A DNA stretch of 64,000 nt from the NCBI GenBank assembly GCA_900315785.1, contig ONAL01000001.1, forward strand, positions 1-64,000, given 5' to 3'. Made by a program: the position numbers and the translations under genes. Positions 16,974-24,535 of the stretch are shown here, piece by piece. The notes beneath the pieces are model-generated. The model was not told where the DNA came from and ran no database searches. It saw nothing but the letters and a program-made list of their open reading frames with translations. Positions within the stretch are counted from its first letter, which is position 1; the number at the start of each line of letters is the position of its first letter. The stretch is from an uncultured Eubacteriales bacterium (GTDB lineage Bacteria > Bacillota > Clostridia > Oscillospirales > Acutalibacteraceae).

Positions 16974-18289
16974 TGCTGTTTGATAAACTCAAAAAGCTCA
17001 ACAGCATTCCGATGCATATGCCGGGACATAAGAGAAACACAGCTCTTTTGGGAGATAAGCTTCCGTACGATATCGACATAACCGAGATTAACGGTTTTGA
17101 TAACCTTCATTCACCCGAGGGTATTCTGAAATCTCTGAATGATAAGATAAATTCTATCTATAACGCAAAGGAATCCTTTGCGCTTGTGAACGGCTCAACC
17201 GTCGGAATTATTGCGGCTGTCAGTGCTTTGGTGAAGCAGGGCGATACAGTTCTGGTTGCAAGAAACTGTCACAAGTCGGTTTATAACGCCGTGGCTCTGG
17301 CAAAAGCGAATGTTAATTACATTCAGCCTGATTTTGATAAATACGGCATAGCAAAGGCGATTTCTCCCGAAAACGTGAAAAATGCGCTGACGAGCGATAC
17401 AAAGCTTTTGATTCTCACAAGCCCGACCTATGAAGGCGTTGAGAGCGATATCGACAAAATTTGCGAGATTGCCCATAATAACAACACGCTCGTGCTTTTA
17501 GACGCGGCTCACGGAGCGCATTTGTTTGACAGCTATCACTCTGCCGATATTGTGATTCGAAGTCTGCACAAGTCTCTGCCCGCGCTCACTCAATGCGCGG
17601 TTGCGAATATTTACGGAGACAGGGCGGACGCTAAGGCTTTTGCGGTTATGCTCTCGGTGTTTGAGACAAGCAGTCCGTCGTATGTGCTTCTGGCTTCAAT
17701 CGACGAGTGCTGTGATTTTATTTTGAATAATAAATCACTGTTTGACGAGTATTATGAACGGCTCAACCGATTCTATTCCGAAACACGTCCAGAAAAGCTC
17801 AGGCTTCTGAGATTTGACGACAGCGGAAAGCTTGTGGTGTTTACGGGCTGTACCGACATTTTGGGCTTTAAGCTCGCTGACATTCTCAGAAATGAATATA
17901 ACATCGAGGTTGAGTGGGCTAACAAGGACTACATACTTTGTGTGACTTCTGTTTGTGATACTCAAAAGACCTTTGACAGCTTTTCTAAGGCAATCACGGA
18001 AATTGATTCTGAGTTAAACAATAAGGATTTCACTCTGAACATAATTTCAGAGCTTCCGAAAAAGGTCCGTGAAGCTTATGAAACAGGGGAGACGGAGAGC
18101 TATAATCTTATAGACTGTATCGGCAAGGTTTCAGCCGAATACATCTGGGCTTATCCGCCAGGAATTCCGCTGATAGTCCCCGGGGAAGAGTTAAGCCGTG
18201 AGATTATCGAATTTTTTAAATCTGACACGGAGACCTCGTTTTGCAGTACTTTCGGGGAATTTCCCGAAAAAATCCGTTGTCAACATTGA
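16973..18289 (+). CDS. Orn/Lys/Arg decarboxylase-like PLP enzyme
   Basis: A 438-residue fold-type I PLP enzyme of the Orn/Lys/Arg decarboxylase family (Bacillus YaaO/SpeA-like short form without a wing domain). N-terminal MPGHKRN, NGSTVGIIAA (PLP phosphate contact), DAAHGAHL, and SLHKSLPALTQ with the Schiff-base lysine are all visible; the C-terminal YPPGIPLIVPGE motif is diagnostic. The substrate (arginine, lysine or another) cannot be read from the sequence. It starts inside the prfC stop codon (TAATG), so its translation is tightly coupled to RF3, an uncommon partnership. Its final codons overlap the scfA promoter -35 box. Confidence 0.85.
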   Translation: MLFDKLKKLNSIPMHMPGHKRNTALLGDKLPYDIDITEINGFDNLHSPEGILKSLNDKINSIYNAKESFALVNGSTVGIIAAVSALVKQGDTVLVARNCHKSVYNAVALAKANVNYIQPDFDKYGIAKAISPENVKNALTSDTKLLILTSPTYEGVESDIDKICEIAHNNNTLVLLDAAHGAHLFDSYHSADIVIRSLHKSLPALTQCAVANIYGDRADAKAFAVMLSVFETSSPSYVLLASIDECCDFILNNKSLFDEYYERLNRFYSETRPEKLRLLRFDDSGKLVVFTGCTDILGFKLADILRNEYNIEVEWANKDYILCVTSVCDTQKTFDSFSKAITEIDSELNNKDFTLNIISELPKKVREAYETGETESYNLIDCIGKVSAEYIWAYPPGIPLIVPGEELSREIIEFFKSDTETSFCSTFGEFPEKIRCQH

Positions 18290-18314
18290 CAATACTATAC
18301 TTGTGTGATAAAAT
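18286..18314 (+). promoter_or_regulatory. Strong promoter for scfA
   Basis: TTGACA (18286-18291) and TAAAAT (18309-18314) have 17-nt spacing. The -35 overlaps the stop codon of the decarboxylase-like gene. Leader length is about 22 nt. Confidence 0.7.
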
Positions 18315-18343
18315 CTAAATATACTTTTAGGAGGTTTTTAGTT

Positions 18344-18496
18344 ATGAAAAGAATTCAGACTATTGAAACTCGCGACTTAAAGAAAAGCGCACAGAGCGGC
18401 GGCTGCGGCGAATGTCAGACTTCCTGCCAGTCAGCTTGCAAAACATCATGCGGTGTTGCTAATCAGCAGTGCGAAAAGTGCTTAGAAGCAGAGTAA
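18344..18496 (+). CDS. scfA: SCIFF ranthipeptide precursor
   Basis: A 50-residue ribosomal peptide of the 'six cysteines in forty-five residues' family, nearly universal in Clostridia. The leader MKRIQTIETRDLKKSAQ is typical. The core holds Cys at 21, 24, 28, 32, 36 and 43, plus an extra Cys at 46. The adjacent radical SAM enzyme ScfB installs a Cys-to-Thr thioether in characterised homologues (Cys32-Thr37 in C. thermocellum CteA, from memory). Here residue 37 is Gly (KTSCGVANQ), so the cross-link must differ or use another acceptor. A strong AGGAGG ribosome site and its own promoter imply high expression. The ATG at 18344 is firm; an upstream TTG extension is not supported. Confidence 0.93.
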   Translation: MKRIQTIETRDLKKSAQSGGCGECQTSCQSACKTSCGVANQQCEKCLEAE

Positions 18497-18512
18497 AATT
18501 TTTAGGATTTCC

Positions 18513-18550
18513 GCCGTTTTTCGCTGAAGCGTTAAACGGCTTTTCCTTTT
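18513..18550 (+). terminator. Terminator/attenuator between scfA and scfB
   Basis: GCCGTTT (18513-18519) pairs with AAACGGC (18534-18540), with an inner CGC/GCG stem, followed by TTTTCCTTTT. It would let scfA be made in excess over scfB, as expected for a peptide substrate and its modifying enzyme. Confidence 0.7.
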
Positions 18551-18572
18551 ATTTGGGTATATAGGAGTAGAA

Positions 18573-19940
18573 ATGGTACATCAGTATAAGCTTAACGGTT
18601 ATAACATAGTTCTCGACGTTTTCAGCGGCAGCGTTCACGTGGTTGACGAGGTCGCTTATGATATTATCGAAATGTATGAGAACTCTTCAAAGGACGATAT
18701 TATAAAAACAATTTCCGAGAGATACCCCGACGTTACGGTTCAGGATATCGAGGATTGTATCAGCGATGTTGAGGAGCTGAAAGCTGCGGGCAAGCTCTTT
18801 ACAGAGGATAAATACGCGGACTTAGCCTTTGATTTCAAGAAGAAAAACACGGTTATCAAGGCTTTGTGTCTGCATATTGCTCATACCTGTAACCTCAATT
18901 GTGAGTATTGCTTTGCAAGTCAGGGCAAGTACCACGGCGAGCGCGCTTTGATGAGCCTTGAGGTCGGCAAAAGAGCTATCGACTTCCTTATCGAGAATAG
19001 CGGCAAGCGCGTAAACCTCGAGGTGGATTTCTTCGGCGGCGAACCGCTTATGAACTTTGACGTAGTCAAGGGAATTGTCGAGTACGCTCGTTCTATCGAA
19101 AAGCAGCATAACAAGAACTTCCGCTTTACACTTACGACAAACGGTATGCTTGTCGACGACGAGGTTATCGACTTTGCCAACAAGGAATGCCACAACGTGG
19201 TGCTCAGTCTTGACGGCAGAAAGGAAATTCACGACAATCTCCGAAAGACAGTAAACGGCAAGGGCAGCTACGATATTATCGTTCCCAAGTTTCAGCATTT
19301 TGTTGAGCGCAGAGGTAACAAGGGCTACTATGTCCGCGGAACCTTTACGCACAATAACGTGGACTTTACCGAGGATATCTTCCATATGGCTGACCTCGGA
19401 TTTACCGAGCTTTCGATGGAGCCTGTTGTCTGCTCACCCGACGACCCTTACGCTCTGACTGAGGAGGATTTACCCAAGCTCTATGAGCAGTACGAAATCC
19501 TCGCAAAGTATATGATTAACCGTGAAAAGGACGGCAAGCCCATTACGTTCTATCACTATATGATTGACCTCACGGGCGGTCCCTGTATATATAAGAGAAT
19601 CTCGGGCTGCGGCTCGGGTACGGAGTATCTTGCTGTTACTCCTTGGGGCGATTTGTATCCCTGTCACCAGTTCGTAGGCGACGAAAAGTATCTTATGGGT
19701 GATATCTGGAAGGGCGTCACGAATAAGGAAATGCAGGACGAGTTCAAGCTCTGTAATGTATACGCGCGCCAGGACTGCAAGAACTGCTGGGCAAAGCTCT
19801 ATTGCAGCGGCGGCTGCGCGGCTAACGCTTATCACGCGACCGGCTCAATAACAGGTATTTATGAGTATGGCTGCAAGCTTTTCAGAAAGCGTATGGAATG
19901 CGCGATTATGCTCCAGATTGCCAAATCACTCGAAAAATAA
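18573..19940 (+). CDS. scfB: SCIFF maturase, radical SAM/SPASM thioether-forming enzyme
   Basis: 455 residues. Residues 1-85 look like a PqqD-type peptide-recognition domain. The radical SAM core has C106-x3-C110-x2-C113 (TCNLNCEYCFASQ) and FFGGEPL. The C-terminal SPASM region has many Cys (GCGSGTEY, YPCHQF, CKNCWAKLYCSGGC, GCKLF) for two auxiliary 4Fe-4S clusters. Homologues (CteB, Tte1186) join a Cys sulfur to a Thr carbon in SCIFF. An AGGAG ribosome site precedes ATG. It lies 76 bases after scfA, across a terminator-like hairpin. Confidence 0.95.
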   Translation: MVHQYKLNGYNIVLDVFSGSVHVVDEVAYDIIEMYENSSKDDIIKTISERYPDVTVQDIEDCISDVEELKAAGKLFTEDKYADLAFDFKKKNTVIKALCLHIAHTCNLNCEYCFASQGKYHGERALMSLEVGKRAIDFLIENSGKRVNLEVDFFGGEPLMNFDVVKGIVEYARSIEKQHNKNFRFTLTTNGMLVDDEVIDFANKECHNVVLSLDGRKEIHDNLRKTVNGKGSYDIIVPKFQHFVERRGNKGYYVRGTFTHNNVDFTEDIFHMADLGFTELSMEPVVCSPDDPYALTEEDLPKLYEQYEILAKYMINREKDGKPITFYHYMIDLTGGPCIYKRISGCGSGTEYLAVTPWGDLYPCHQFVGDEKYLMGDIWKGVTNKEMQDEFKLCNVYARQDCKNCWAKLYCSGGCAANAYHATGSITGIYEYGCKLFRKRMECAIMLQIAKSLEK

Positions 19941-19961
19941 TCGGACTTGCAATAAAGTAAA

Positions 19962-19994
19962 GCTCCTTTCATAGTATTTACTGTGAAAAGGAGC
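19962..19994 (+). promoter_or_regulatory. Hairpin covering the sigK ribosome site, with a CATAGTAT box
   Basis: GCTCCTTTCA (19962-19971) pairs with TGAAAAGGAGC (19984-19994, one bulged A). The right arm contains the sigK Shine-Dalgarno AAGGAG. The left arm and loop contain CATAGTAT (19970-19977), resembling a sigma-E -10 element, as expected for sigK. If transcription starts from that box the left arm is not transcribed. If transcription comes from upstream, the ribosome site is hidden. Both could be true and would restrict sigK translation to sporulation. Confidence 0.45.
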
Positions 19995-20001
19995 GGTAAT
20001 T

Positions 20002-20697
20002 ATGTTTAATCTGATAGGCTTTATAGGACAGTATATTTTCTTCTTTTTTCTGCATGTTTGCGGTAACGGTTCCTTCCCGAAACCTCTGTCGGCAAAGGAA
20101 GAACGCGAGTATCTTATCAAAGCCTCTGAGGGTGATATCTCGGCTCGGAACAAGCTTGTCGAGCATAATCTGCGGCTTGTAGCTCATATCATCAAGAAGT
20201 ATTATTCGAACAGCAGCGACCAGGACGACCTTGTGTCCATAGGTACAATCGGGCTTATCAAGGCGATTGATACTTTTGATTTGAGCAAGAATATCAAGCT
20301 CTCGAGCTACGCGTCAAGGTGCATAGAAAACGAAATCCTTATGCATTTCCGCAACCTCAGGAAAACATCTCAGGATGTTTCTCTGAACGAAACGATAGAC
20401 ACAGACAAGGACGGAAACCCGCTCAGTCTGAACGATATTCTGTCGACCGATGATAATATCTTCGAGAGCCTTAACGACAAGCTCAACCTTTCAAAGCTCT
20501 ACGAGTTTATCGGCTCGGAGCTTGATGACAGAGAAACGACGGTCATAACCTTGCGCTACGGCCTTAACGGCAACAAGCCGATAACTCAGCGCGAGGTTGC
20601 GAAACAGCTCGGCGTCAGCCGTTCGTATATCAGCAGAATAGAGACAAAAGCTCTGAAAACGCTCAAAAGAAAGTACGAAAGAAGTAATAATCTTTGA
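20002..20697 (+). CDS. sigK: RNA polymerase sporulation sigma factor SigK (pro-sigma-K)
   Basis: 231 residues, in one uninterrupted frame with no skin element. The first ~28 residues are hydrophobic (FNLIGFIGQYIFFFFLHVCG), the pro-sequence cleaved by SpoIVFB in known systems. Region 2 follows (NLRLVAHIIKKYY, DLVSIGTIGLIKAIDTFD, the -10 recognition helix near LSSYASRCIENEILMHFR). Region 4 has the YGL and REVAKQLGVSRSYISRIE helix-turn-helix. It drives late mother-cell genes for coat and cortex. AGGAG sits nine bases before ATG inside a hairpin. The downstream gene overlaps its stop. Confidence 0.93.
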   Translation: MFNLIGFIGQYIFFFFLHVCGNGSFPKPLSAKEEREYLIKASEGDISARNKLVEHNLRLVAHIIKKYYSNSSDQDDLVSIGTIGLIKAIDTFDLSKNIKLSSYASRCIENEILMHFRNLRKTSQDVSLNETIDTDKDGNPLSLNDILSTDDNIFESLNDKLNLSKLYEFIGSELDDRETTVITLRYGLNGNKPITQREVAKQLGVSRSYISRIETKALKTLKRKYERSNNL

Positions 20698-21245
20698 TAA
20701 GAGAAGTCGAATATAACGGACAAATAATCAAATATGAGCTGATAAGAAAAAGAGTAAAGAATATTAATCTGCGCGTCAGAACCGACGGAACGGTAACGGT
20801 ATCGGCAAATCAGCGCGTAAGTATGAAGTACATAGACAGCTTTGTTTTGAGCAAGGCTGAGTTTGTTATAAAGGCTGTTGAGAGCTGCAAGAATAGAATT
20901 GAAACCAAGTCTGAGTCTCGATACACGTCAGATGAGTTCTTGGAGCTTGCAGAAAAGTATTGTAATGAGGTCTATAATTCTTTTACGGAATATAAAATTG
21001 ACAGACCTCGGATAAAATTCAAAAAAATGAAATCACGGTGGGGGAGCTGTAACTTCGTCAAGTGTGTTATCACGCTCAACACCAATTTGATTTACTGCAC
21101 AGAGGAAATGATATATTATGTAATTGTGCATGAGTTCTCGCACCTTGTTGTGCCTAACCACAGCAAGGATTTTTACAAGGTTGTCGAGAGGTTCTGCCCT
21201 GATTACAAAAGAATCAGAAAAGCGATGGGAGATGTAATTATATGA
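20694..21245 (+). CDS. YgjP-like M48-type metalloprotease (DUF45)
   Basis: 183 residues. The C-terminal half holds the zinc motif VHEFSHL (HExxH) and the third ligand region PNHSKDFYKVV, with the family motifs MKSRWGSC and LNTNLIYC; all match the YgjP/DUF45 metal-dependent hydrolase family. The N-terminus (KYELIRKRVKNINLRV) is the usual opening. The start is TTG at 20694, overlapping the sigK stop by four bases; no better in-frame start precedes the conserved region. Substrates of the family are unknown; a sporulation link here is only positional. Confidence 0.85.
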   Translation: MIREVEYNGQIIKYELIRKRVKNINLRVRTDGTVTVSANQRVSMKYIDSFVLSKAEFVIKAVESCKNRIETKSESRYTSDEFLELAEKYCNEVYNSFTEYKIDRPRIKFKKMKSRWGSCNFVKCVITLNTNLIYCTEEMIYYVIVHEFSHLVVPNHSKDFYKVVERFCPDYKRIRKAMGDVII

Positions 21246-21994
21246 AGCTTGTATCTTGGAATGTAAACGGTTTTCGCGCTTGTCTCAACAAGGGCTTTGC
21301 GGAAATTTTTGACGTTATTAACGCCGATGTTTTCTGCTTGCAGGAAACTAAAATGCAGCCTGAGCAAGCGGATTATTCTCCCGAGGGTTATGAAAAATAC
21401 TTTTTCAGCGCAATAAAAAAGGGCTATTCGGGAACCGCGGTTTATACCAAGGTCAAGCCGATTAGCGTTGTGTACGGAGTTGACGGAAAACACGACGATG
21501 AGGGCAGAGTAATCACCTGTGAGTTTGAGAGCTTCTATCTGCTCTGCTGCTATACTCCGAACGCTCAGAATGAACTCAAGCGAATCGATTACCGCATGGA
21601 GTTCGAGGACGATTTGAGAGCGTATATGCTAAGGCTCAGCGAGACAAAGCCTGTTGTGCTTTGCGGTGACTTGAATGTTGCTCACACGGAAATTGACCTC
21701 AAGAATCCAAAGTCAAACCGCGGAAACGCGGGATTTTCCGACGAGGAGCGCGGCAAGTTTACTCAGCTTCTTGAATCAGGCTTTACAGATACCTGGAGAT
21801 ATCAACACCCTGACGTTACAGGCGTCTATTCCTGGTGGTCGTACAGGTTTAACGCGAGAAAGAACAACGCGGGTTGGCGTATCGACTACTTTGTCGTTTC
21901 CGACAGCTTGCGCAACAGGATAAAGAATACTGATATTCTTACCGAGGTTCTTGGCTCCGACCACTGTCCCGTTACTTTGGAGCTCGACATATGA
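21242..21994 (+). CDS. xth: Exodeoxyribonuclease III (AP endonuclease)
   Basis: A 250-residue EEP-fold nuclease: MKLVSWNVNGFRA, LQETKM (catalytic Glu), GDLNVAHTEIDL, WSYRFNARKNNAGWRIDYF and SDHCPV are all in place. It cuts 5' of abasic sites and has 3'-5' exonuclease and phosphatase activity in base-excision repair. It starts with a four-base ATGA overlap with the upstream gene and ends with an ATGA overlap with the next, so the cluster is translationally coupled. The co-cistronic position with sigK is consistent with roles in spore DNA protection, but this is inference. Confidence 0.96.
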   Translation: MKLVSWNVNGFRACLNKGFAEIFDVINADVFCLQETKMQPEQADYSPEGYEKYFFSAIKKGYSGTAVYTKVKPISVVYGVDGKHDDEGRVITCEFESFYLLCCYTPNAQNELKRIDYRMEFEDDLRAYMLRLSETKPVVLCGDLNVAHTEIDLKNPKSNRGNAGFSDEERGKFTQLLESGFTDTWRYQHPDVTGVYSWWSYRFNARKNNAGWRIDYFVVSDSLRNRIKNTDILTEVLGSDHCPVTLELDI

Positions 21995-22434
21995 CCGTAT
22001 ATGTTGACGCGGACGCTTGCCCTGTTGTAAGAATTGTCGAGAAAGTCAGCAAGGAATTCGGCGTGAGCGTTTGCCTTTTGTGTGATACAAATCACGTTTT
22101 GACAAGCGACTGCAGCGAGGTTGTGATTGTCGGCGCCGGAGCTGACGCGGTTGATATCGCGCTCATTAACAGGTGCAAGGCCGGAGATATAGTCGTTACT
22201 CAGGATTATGGCGTTGCGGCGTTGGCACTCGGTAAAAAGGCGCTTGCAATTCACCAGAGCGGAAAGGTTTTTACCGATGATAATATCGGCGGGCTGCTGA
22301 TGGACAGGCACCTCGCTAAAAAATCACGTATGTCAAAGTCAAAACATCATATGAAGGGTCCCAAGAAAAGGACGAAGGATGACGACGTAAGATTTGAAAA
22401 TTCTTTCAGAGAATTATTAAGAATAAATAATTAG
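21991..22434 (+). CDS. YaiI/YqxD family protein (DUF188, PIN-like)
   Basis: 147 residues. The N-terminal YVDADACPVV is the family signature, followed by DAVDIALINRCKAGDIVVTQDYGVAALAL with the acidic residues of a PIN-like nuclease fold, and HQSGKVFTDDNI. The C-terminus is basic. Function is not established; a nuclease role is suggested by fold. Starts in an ATGA overlap with exonuclease III and ends two bases before a 14-bp inverted repeat containing the next gene's start. Confidence 0.92.
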   Translation: MTVYVDADACPVVRIVEKVSKEFGVSVCLLCDTNHVLTSDCSEVVIVGAGADAVDIALINRCKAGDIVVTQDYGVAALALGKKALAIHQSGKVFTDDNIGGLLMDRHLAKKSRMSKSKHHMKGPKKRTKDDDVRFENSFRELLRINN

Positions 22435-22435
22435 C

Positions 22436-22472
22436 TTGTTTCATACTCTTTAGCGGTGAGAGTATGAAACAA
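22436..22472 (+). promoter_or_regulatory. Perfect 14-bp inverted repeat burying the cwlD start codon
   Basis: TTGTTTCATACTCT (22436-22449) and AGAGTATGAAACAA (22459-22472) are exact inverted copies with a 9-nt loop TTAGCGGTG. The cwlD ATG (22464-22466) lies within the right arm and its weak ribosome site GGTGAGAG is in the loop and stem. In a read-through transcript from yaiI the start would be locked. No U-tract follows, so it is not a standard terminator. Confidence 0.6.
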
Positions 22473-23171
22473 AACAAAGCTGCTTTTATATTGATTTTTG
22501 CGCTGTTTATCGTTTATGTGACACTGATTGTTATAGCGTTCTGGAACCTGGACAGGTTTACCGCGGCTGTTTCTAAAAACAGCTTCAGAGAGACGATTGT
22601 GCTTGACGCGGGTCACGGAGGCGAAGACGGCGGAGCTGTCGCGAATGATATTATCGAAAAGGATATCAACCTTTCAATCACAAACAAGCTTGCGGATTTG
22701 TTCAGAAACGCGGGCTTTAACGTGGTTATGACGAGAAGCCGCGACGAAATGCTGAATCCCGAGGGCGAAACTCTGCGCGAACGCAAGGTTTCCGATATGA
22801 AAAATCGGCTTGCGCTCTATAATTCCGATGAGAATAACACGGTTATCAGCATACATCAGAACAAGTTCCCTCAGGAAAAGTACTACGGCGCTCAGGTGTT
22901 TTATTCAGCGAATAATCCCGACAGCGCGATTCTTGCCGAGAGTGTTCGGAATAATATTACCGCCCTTACTCAACCCGATAACACAAGGGAGTGCAAGGCG
23001 GCGACCAAGGATATTTATCTGCTCTCAAATTCGACCGTTCCGTCGATTATTGTTGAGTGCGGTTTTATTTCAAATTACAACGAAGCGCAGCTTTTGAAGA
23101 GCGACGACTATCAGATGAAGCTGGCGTTTTCGATATTTACGGGATATCTGAATTACAGAAGTGCGAGGTAA
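22464..23171 (+). CDS. cwlD: N-acetylmuramoyl-L-alanine amidase, CwlD-like
   Basis: 235 residues. An N-terminal membrane anchor (~6-29) is followed by an Amidase_3 domain: DAGHGGEDGGAV (zinc His), EKDINL (zinc Glu), SIHQNKF (zinc His) and IIVECGFISN (catalytic Glu). The GEDGG variant and the single-domain membrane-anchored architecture fit CwlD. With PdaA, CwlD makes muramic-delta-lactam in the spore cortex, needed for germination enzymes to recognise cortex. The position in a sigK cluster supports this. The start codon is inside a strong hairpin. Confidence 0.85.
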   Translation: MKQNKAAFILIFALFIVYVTLIVIAFWNLDRFTAAVSKNSFRETIVLDAGHGGEDGGAVANDIIEKDINLSITNKLADLFRNAGFNVVMTRSRDEMLNPEGETLRERKVSDMKNRLALYNSDENNTVISIHQNKFPQEKYYGAQVFYSANNPDSAILAESVRNNITALTQPDNTRECKAATKDIYLLSNSTVPSIIVECGFISNYNEAQLLKSDDYQMKLAFSIFTGYLNYRSAR

Positions 23172-23176
23172 AAGCT

Positions 23177-24535
23177 ATGCCAAAGATTAAAAGCGTTTAT
23201 ATCTGCTCGGAATGCGGCTATGAAAGTCCAAAATGGTACGGAAAATGTCCGTCCTGCGGCGAATGGAACACAATGCAGGAGGAAATCAAGGAAAGCGTAA
23301 AATCCGCCACAGCGGTGAAAAAGCGTGTTTCCTCGTATGCCAGACCGATTTCGGTTGATGAAATCTCTACCGATGAGGAACAGCGTTTTGATACAGGCTT
23401 TAAGGAGCTTAACCGAGTTCTGGGCGGTGGTATCGTCAAAGGAAGTCTTGTGCTCCTCGGCGGTGACCCCGGTATCGGTAAAAGTACAATCCTTATGCAG
23501 ATTTGCCGCAATCTTTCGGGTCTGAACATTCTCTATGTATCGGGTGAGGAATCTAGCAGACAGCTCAAGCTCAGAGCCGACAGGCTCGGTGTATCGAGCC
23601 CGAACGTTTTGATTATGACAGAGACGGACGTCGAAATCGTTGTTGAGGAAATCAAGTCAATCAAACCCGACCTCGTGATGATTGATTCAATCCAGACTAT
23701 GATGATTAAGGAGCTGAGCTCCTCTGCGGGCAGCATTACTCAGGTCAGAGAATCCACAAACCTGATTATGCATACGGCGAAGGATTTTAATATCCCTGTA
23801 ATGGTTGTCGGACACGTCAACAAAGAAGGTTCTATTGCAGGTCCGAAGGTGCTTGAGCATATTGTTGATACGGTTCTGTATTTTGAAGGGGACAAGCAGA
23901 ATTCCTGCAGAATTCTCAGGGCTGTTAAGAACAGGTTCGGTTCTACAAACGAAATCGGAGTTTTTGAAATGACAGATAAGGGCTTGCAGGAGGTTGAGAA
24001 CCCGTCTCAGATGATGCTCTCGGGCAGACCTAAGGGGGTTTCGGGAACCTGTGTAACGTGCTCGCTTGAGGGCACGCGCCCGATTCTTACCGAGATTCAG
24101 GGACTAGCGACCCAGTCAAGCTACGGAAACCCCAGACGAATGAGTACAGGCTTTGATTATAACAGGCTTTCTATGCTATTGGCGGTGCTTGAAAAGCGCG
24201 CTGGGTATTACTTCAATAATATGGACGCGTATGTGAATATCGTAGGCGGTCTGAGGATTGACGAGCCCGCGGTTGACCTGGCGATTTGTATGGCGCTTAT
24301 CAGCAGCTTGAAGGACACTCCCGTGCTTGAAAACGCCGTAGCCTTCGGCGAGGTCGGCTTGGCGGGAGAAATCCGTTCCGTAAATCAGGCGCAGCAGAGA
24401 GTTAACGAAGCGGTAAGGCTCGGCTTCAACAAGATTATTCTGCCTTATCACAATTCCAAAAGTATAGATAATATGGGCACTGAGGTAATTGGCGTTAAGA
24501 ACTTGAGACAGGCGTTTGAGGCTATCAGTGAATAA
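23177..24535 (+). CDS. radA: DNA repair protein RadA (Sms)
   Basis: About 452 residues. N-terminal C4 zinc finger (C10, C13, C24, C27 in YICSECGY and GKCPSCGEW). Walker A GGDPGIGKST and the RadA-specific KNRFGSTNE motif (KNRFG) precede the C-terminal Lon-protease-like domain (VNIVGGLRIDEPAVDLAICMA). RadA is a hexameric branch-migration helicase in recombination and repair. ATG at 23177 with GAGGT seven bases upstream is chosen; an in-frame extension back into cwlD lacks support and would add sequence absent from the family. Confidence 0.96.
   Translation: MPKIKSVYICSECGYESPKWYGKCPSCGEWNTMQEEIKESVKSATAVKKRVSSYARPISVDEISTDEEQRFDTGFKELNRVLGGGIVKGSLVLLGGDPGIGKSTILMQICRNLSGLNILYVSGEESSRQLKLRADRLGVSSPNVLIMTETDVEIVVEEIKSIKPDLVMIDSIQTMMIKELSSSAGSITQVRESTNLIMHTAKDFNIPVMVVGHVNKEGSIAGPKVLEHIVDTVLYFEGDKQNSCRILRAVKNRFGSTNEIGVFEMTDKGLQEVENPSQMMLSGRPKGVSGTCVTCSLEGTRPILTEIQGLATQSSYGNPRRMSTGFDYNRLSMLLAVLEKRAGYYFNNMDAYVNIVGGLRIDEPAVDLAICMALISSLKDTPVLENAVAFGEVGLAGEIRSVNQAQQRVNEAVRLGFNKIILPYHNSKSIDNMGTEVIGVKNLRQAFEAISE

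Noticed and set aside
18822..19385. 187-codon minus-strand open frame inside scfB
   Set aside because: Antisense to the conserved radical SAM core; no independent support.
20002..20697. Interrupted sigK (skin-type element)
   Set aside because: The frame is continuous from pro-sequence to region 4, so no excisable element is present.
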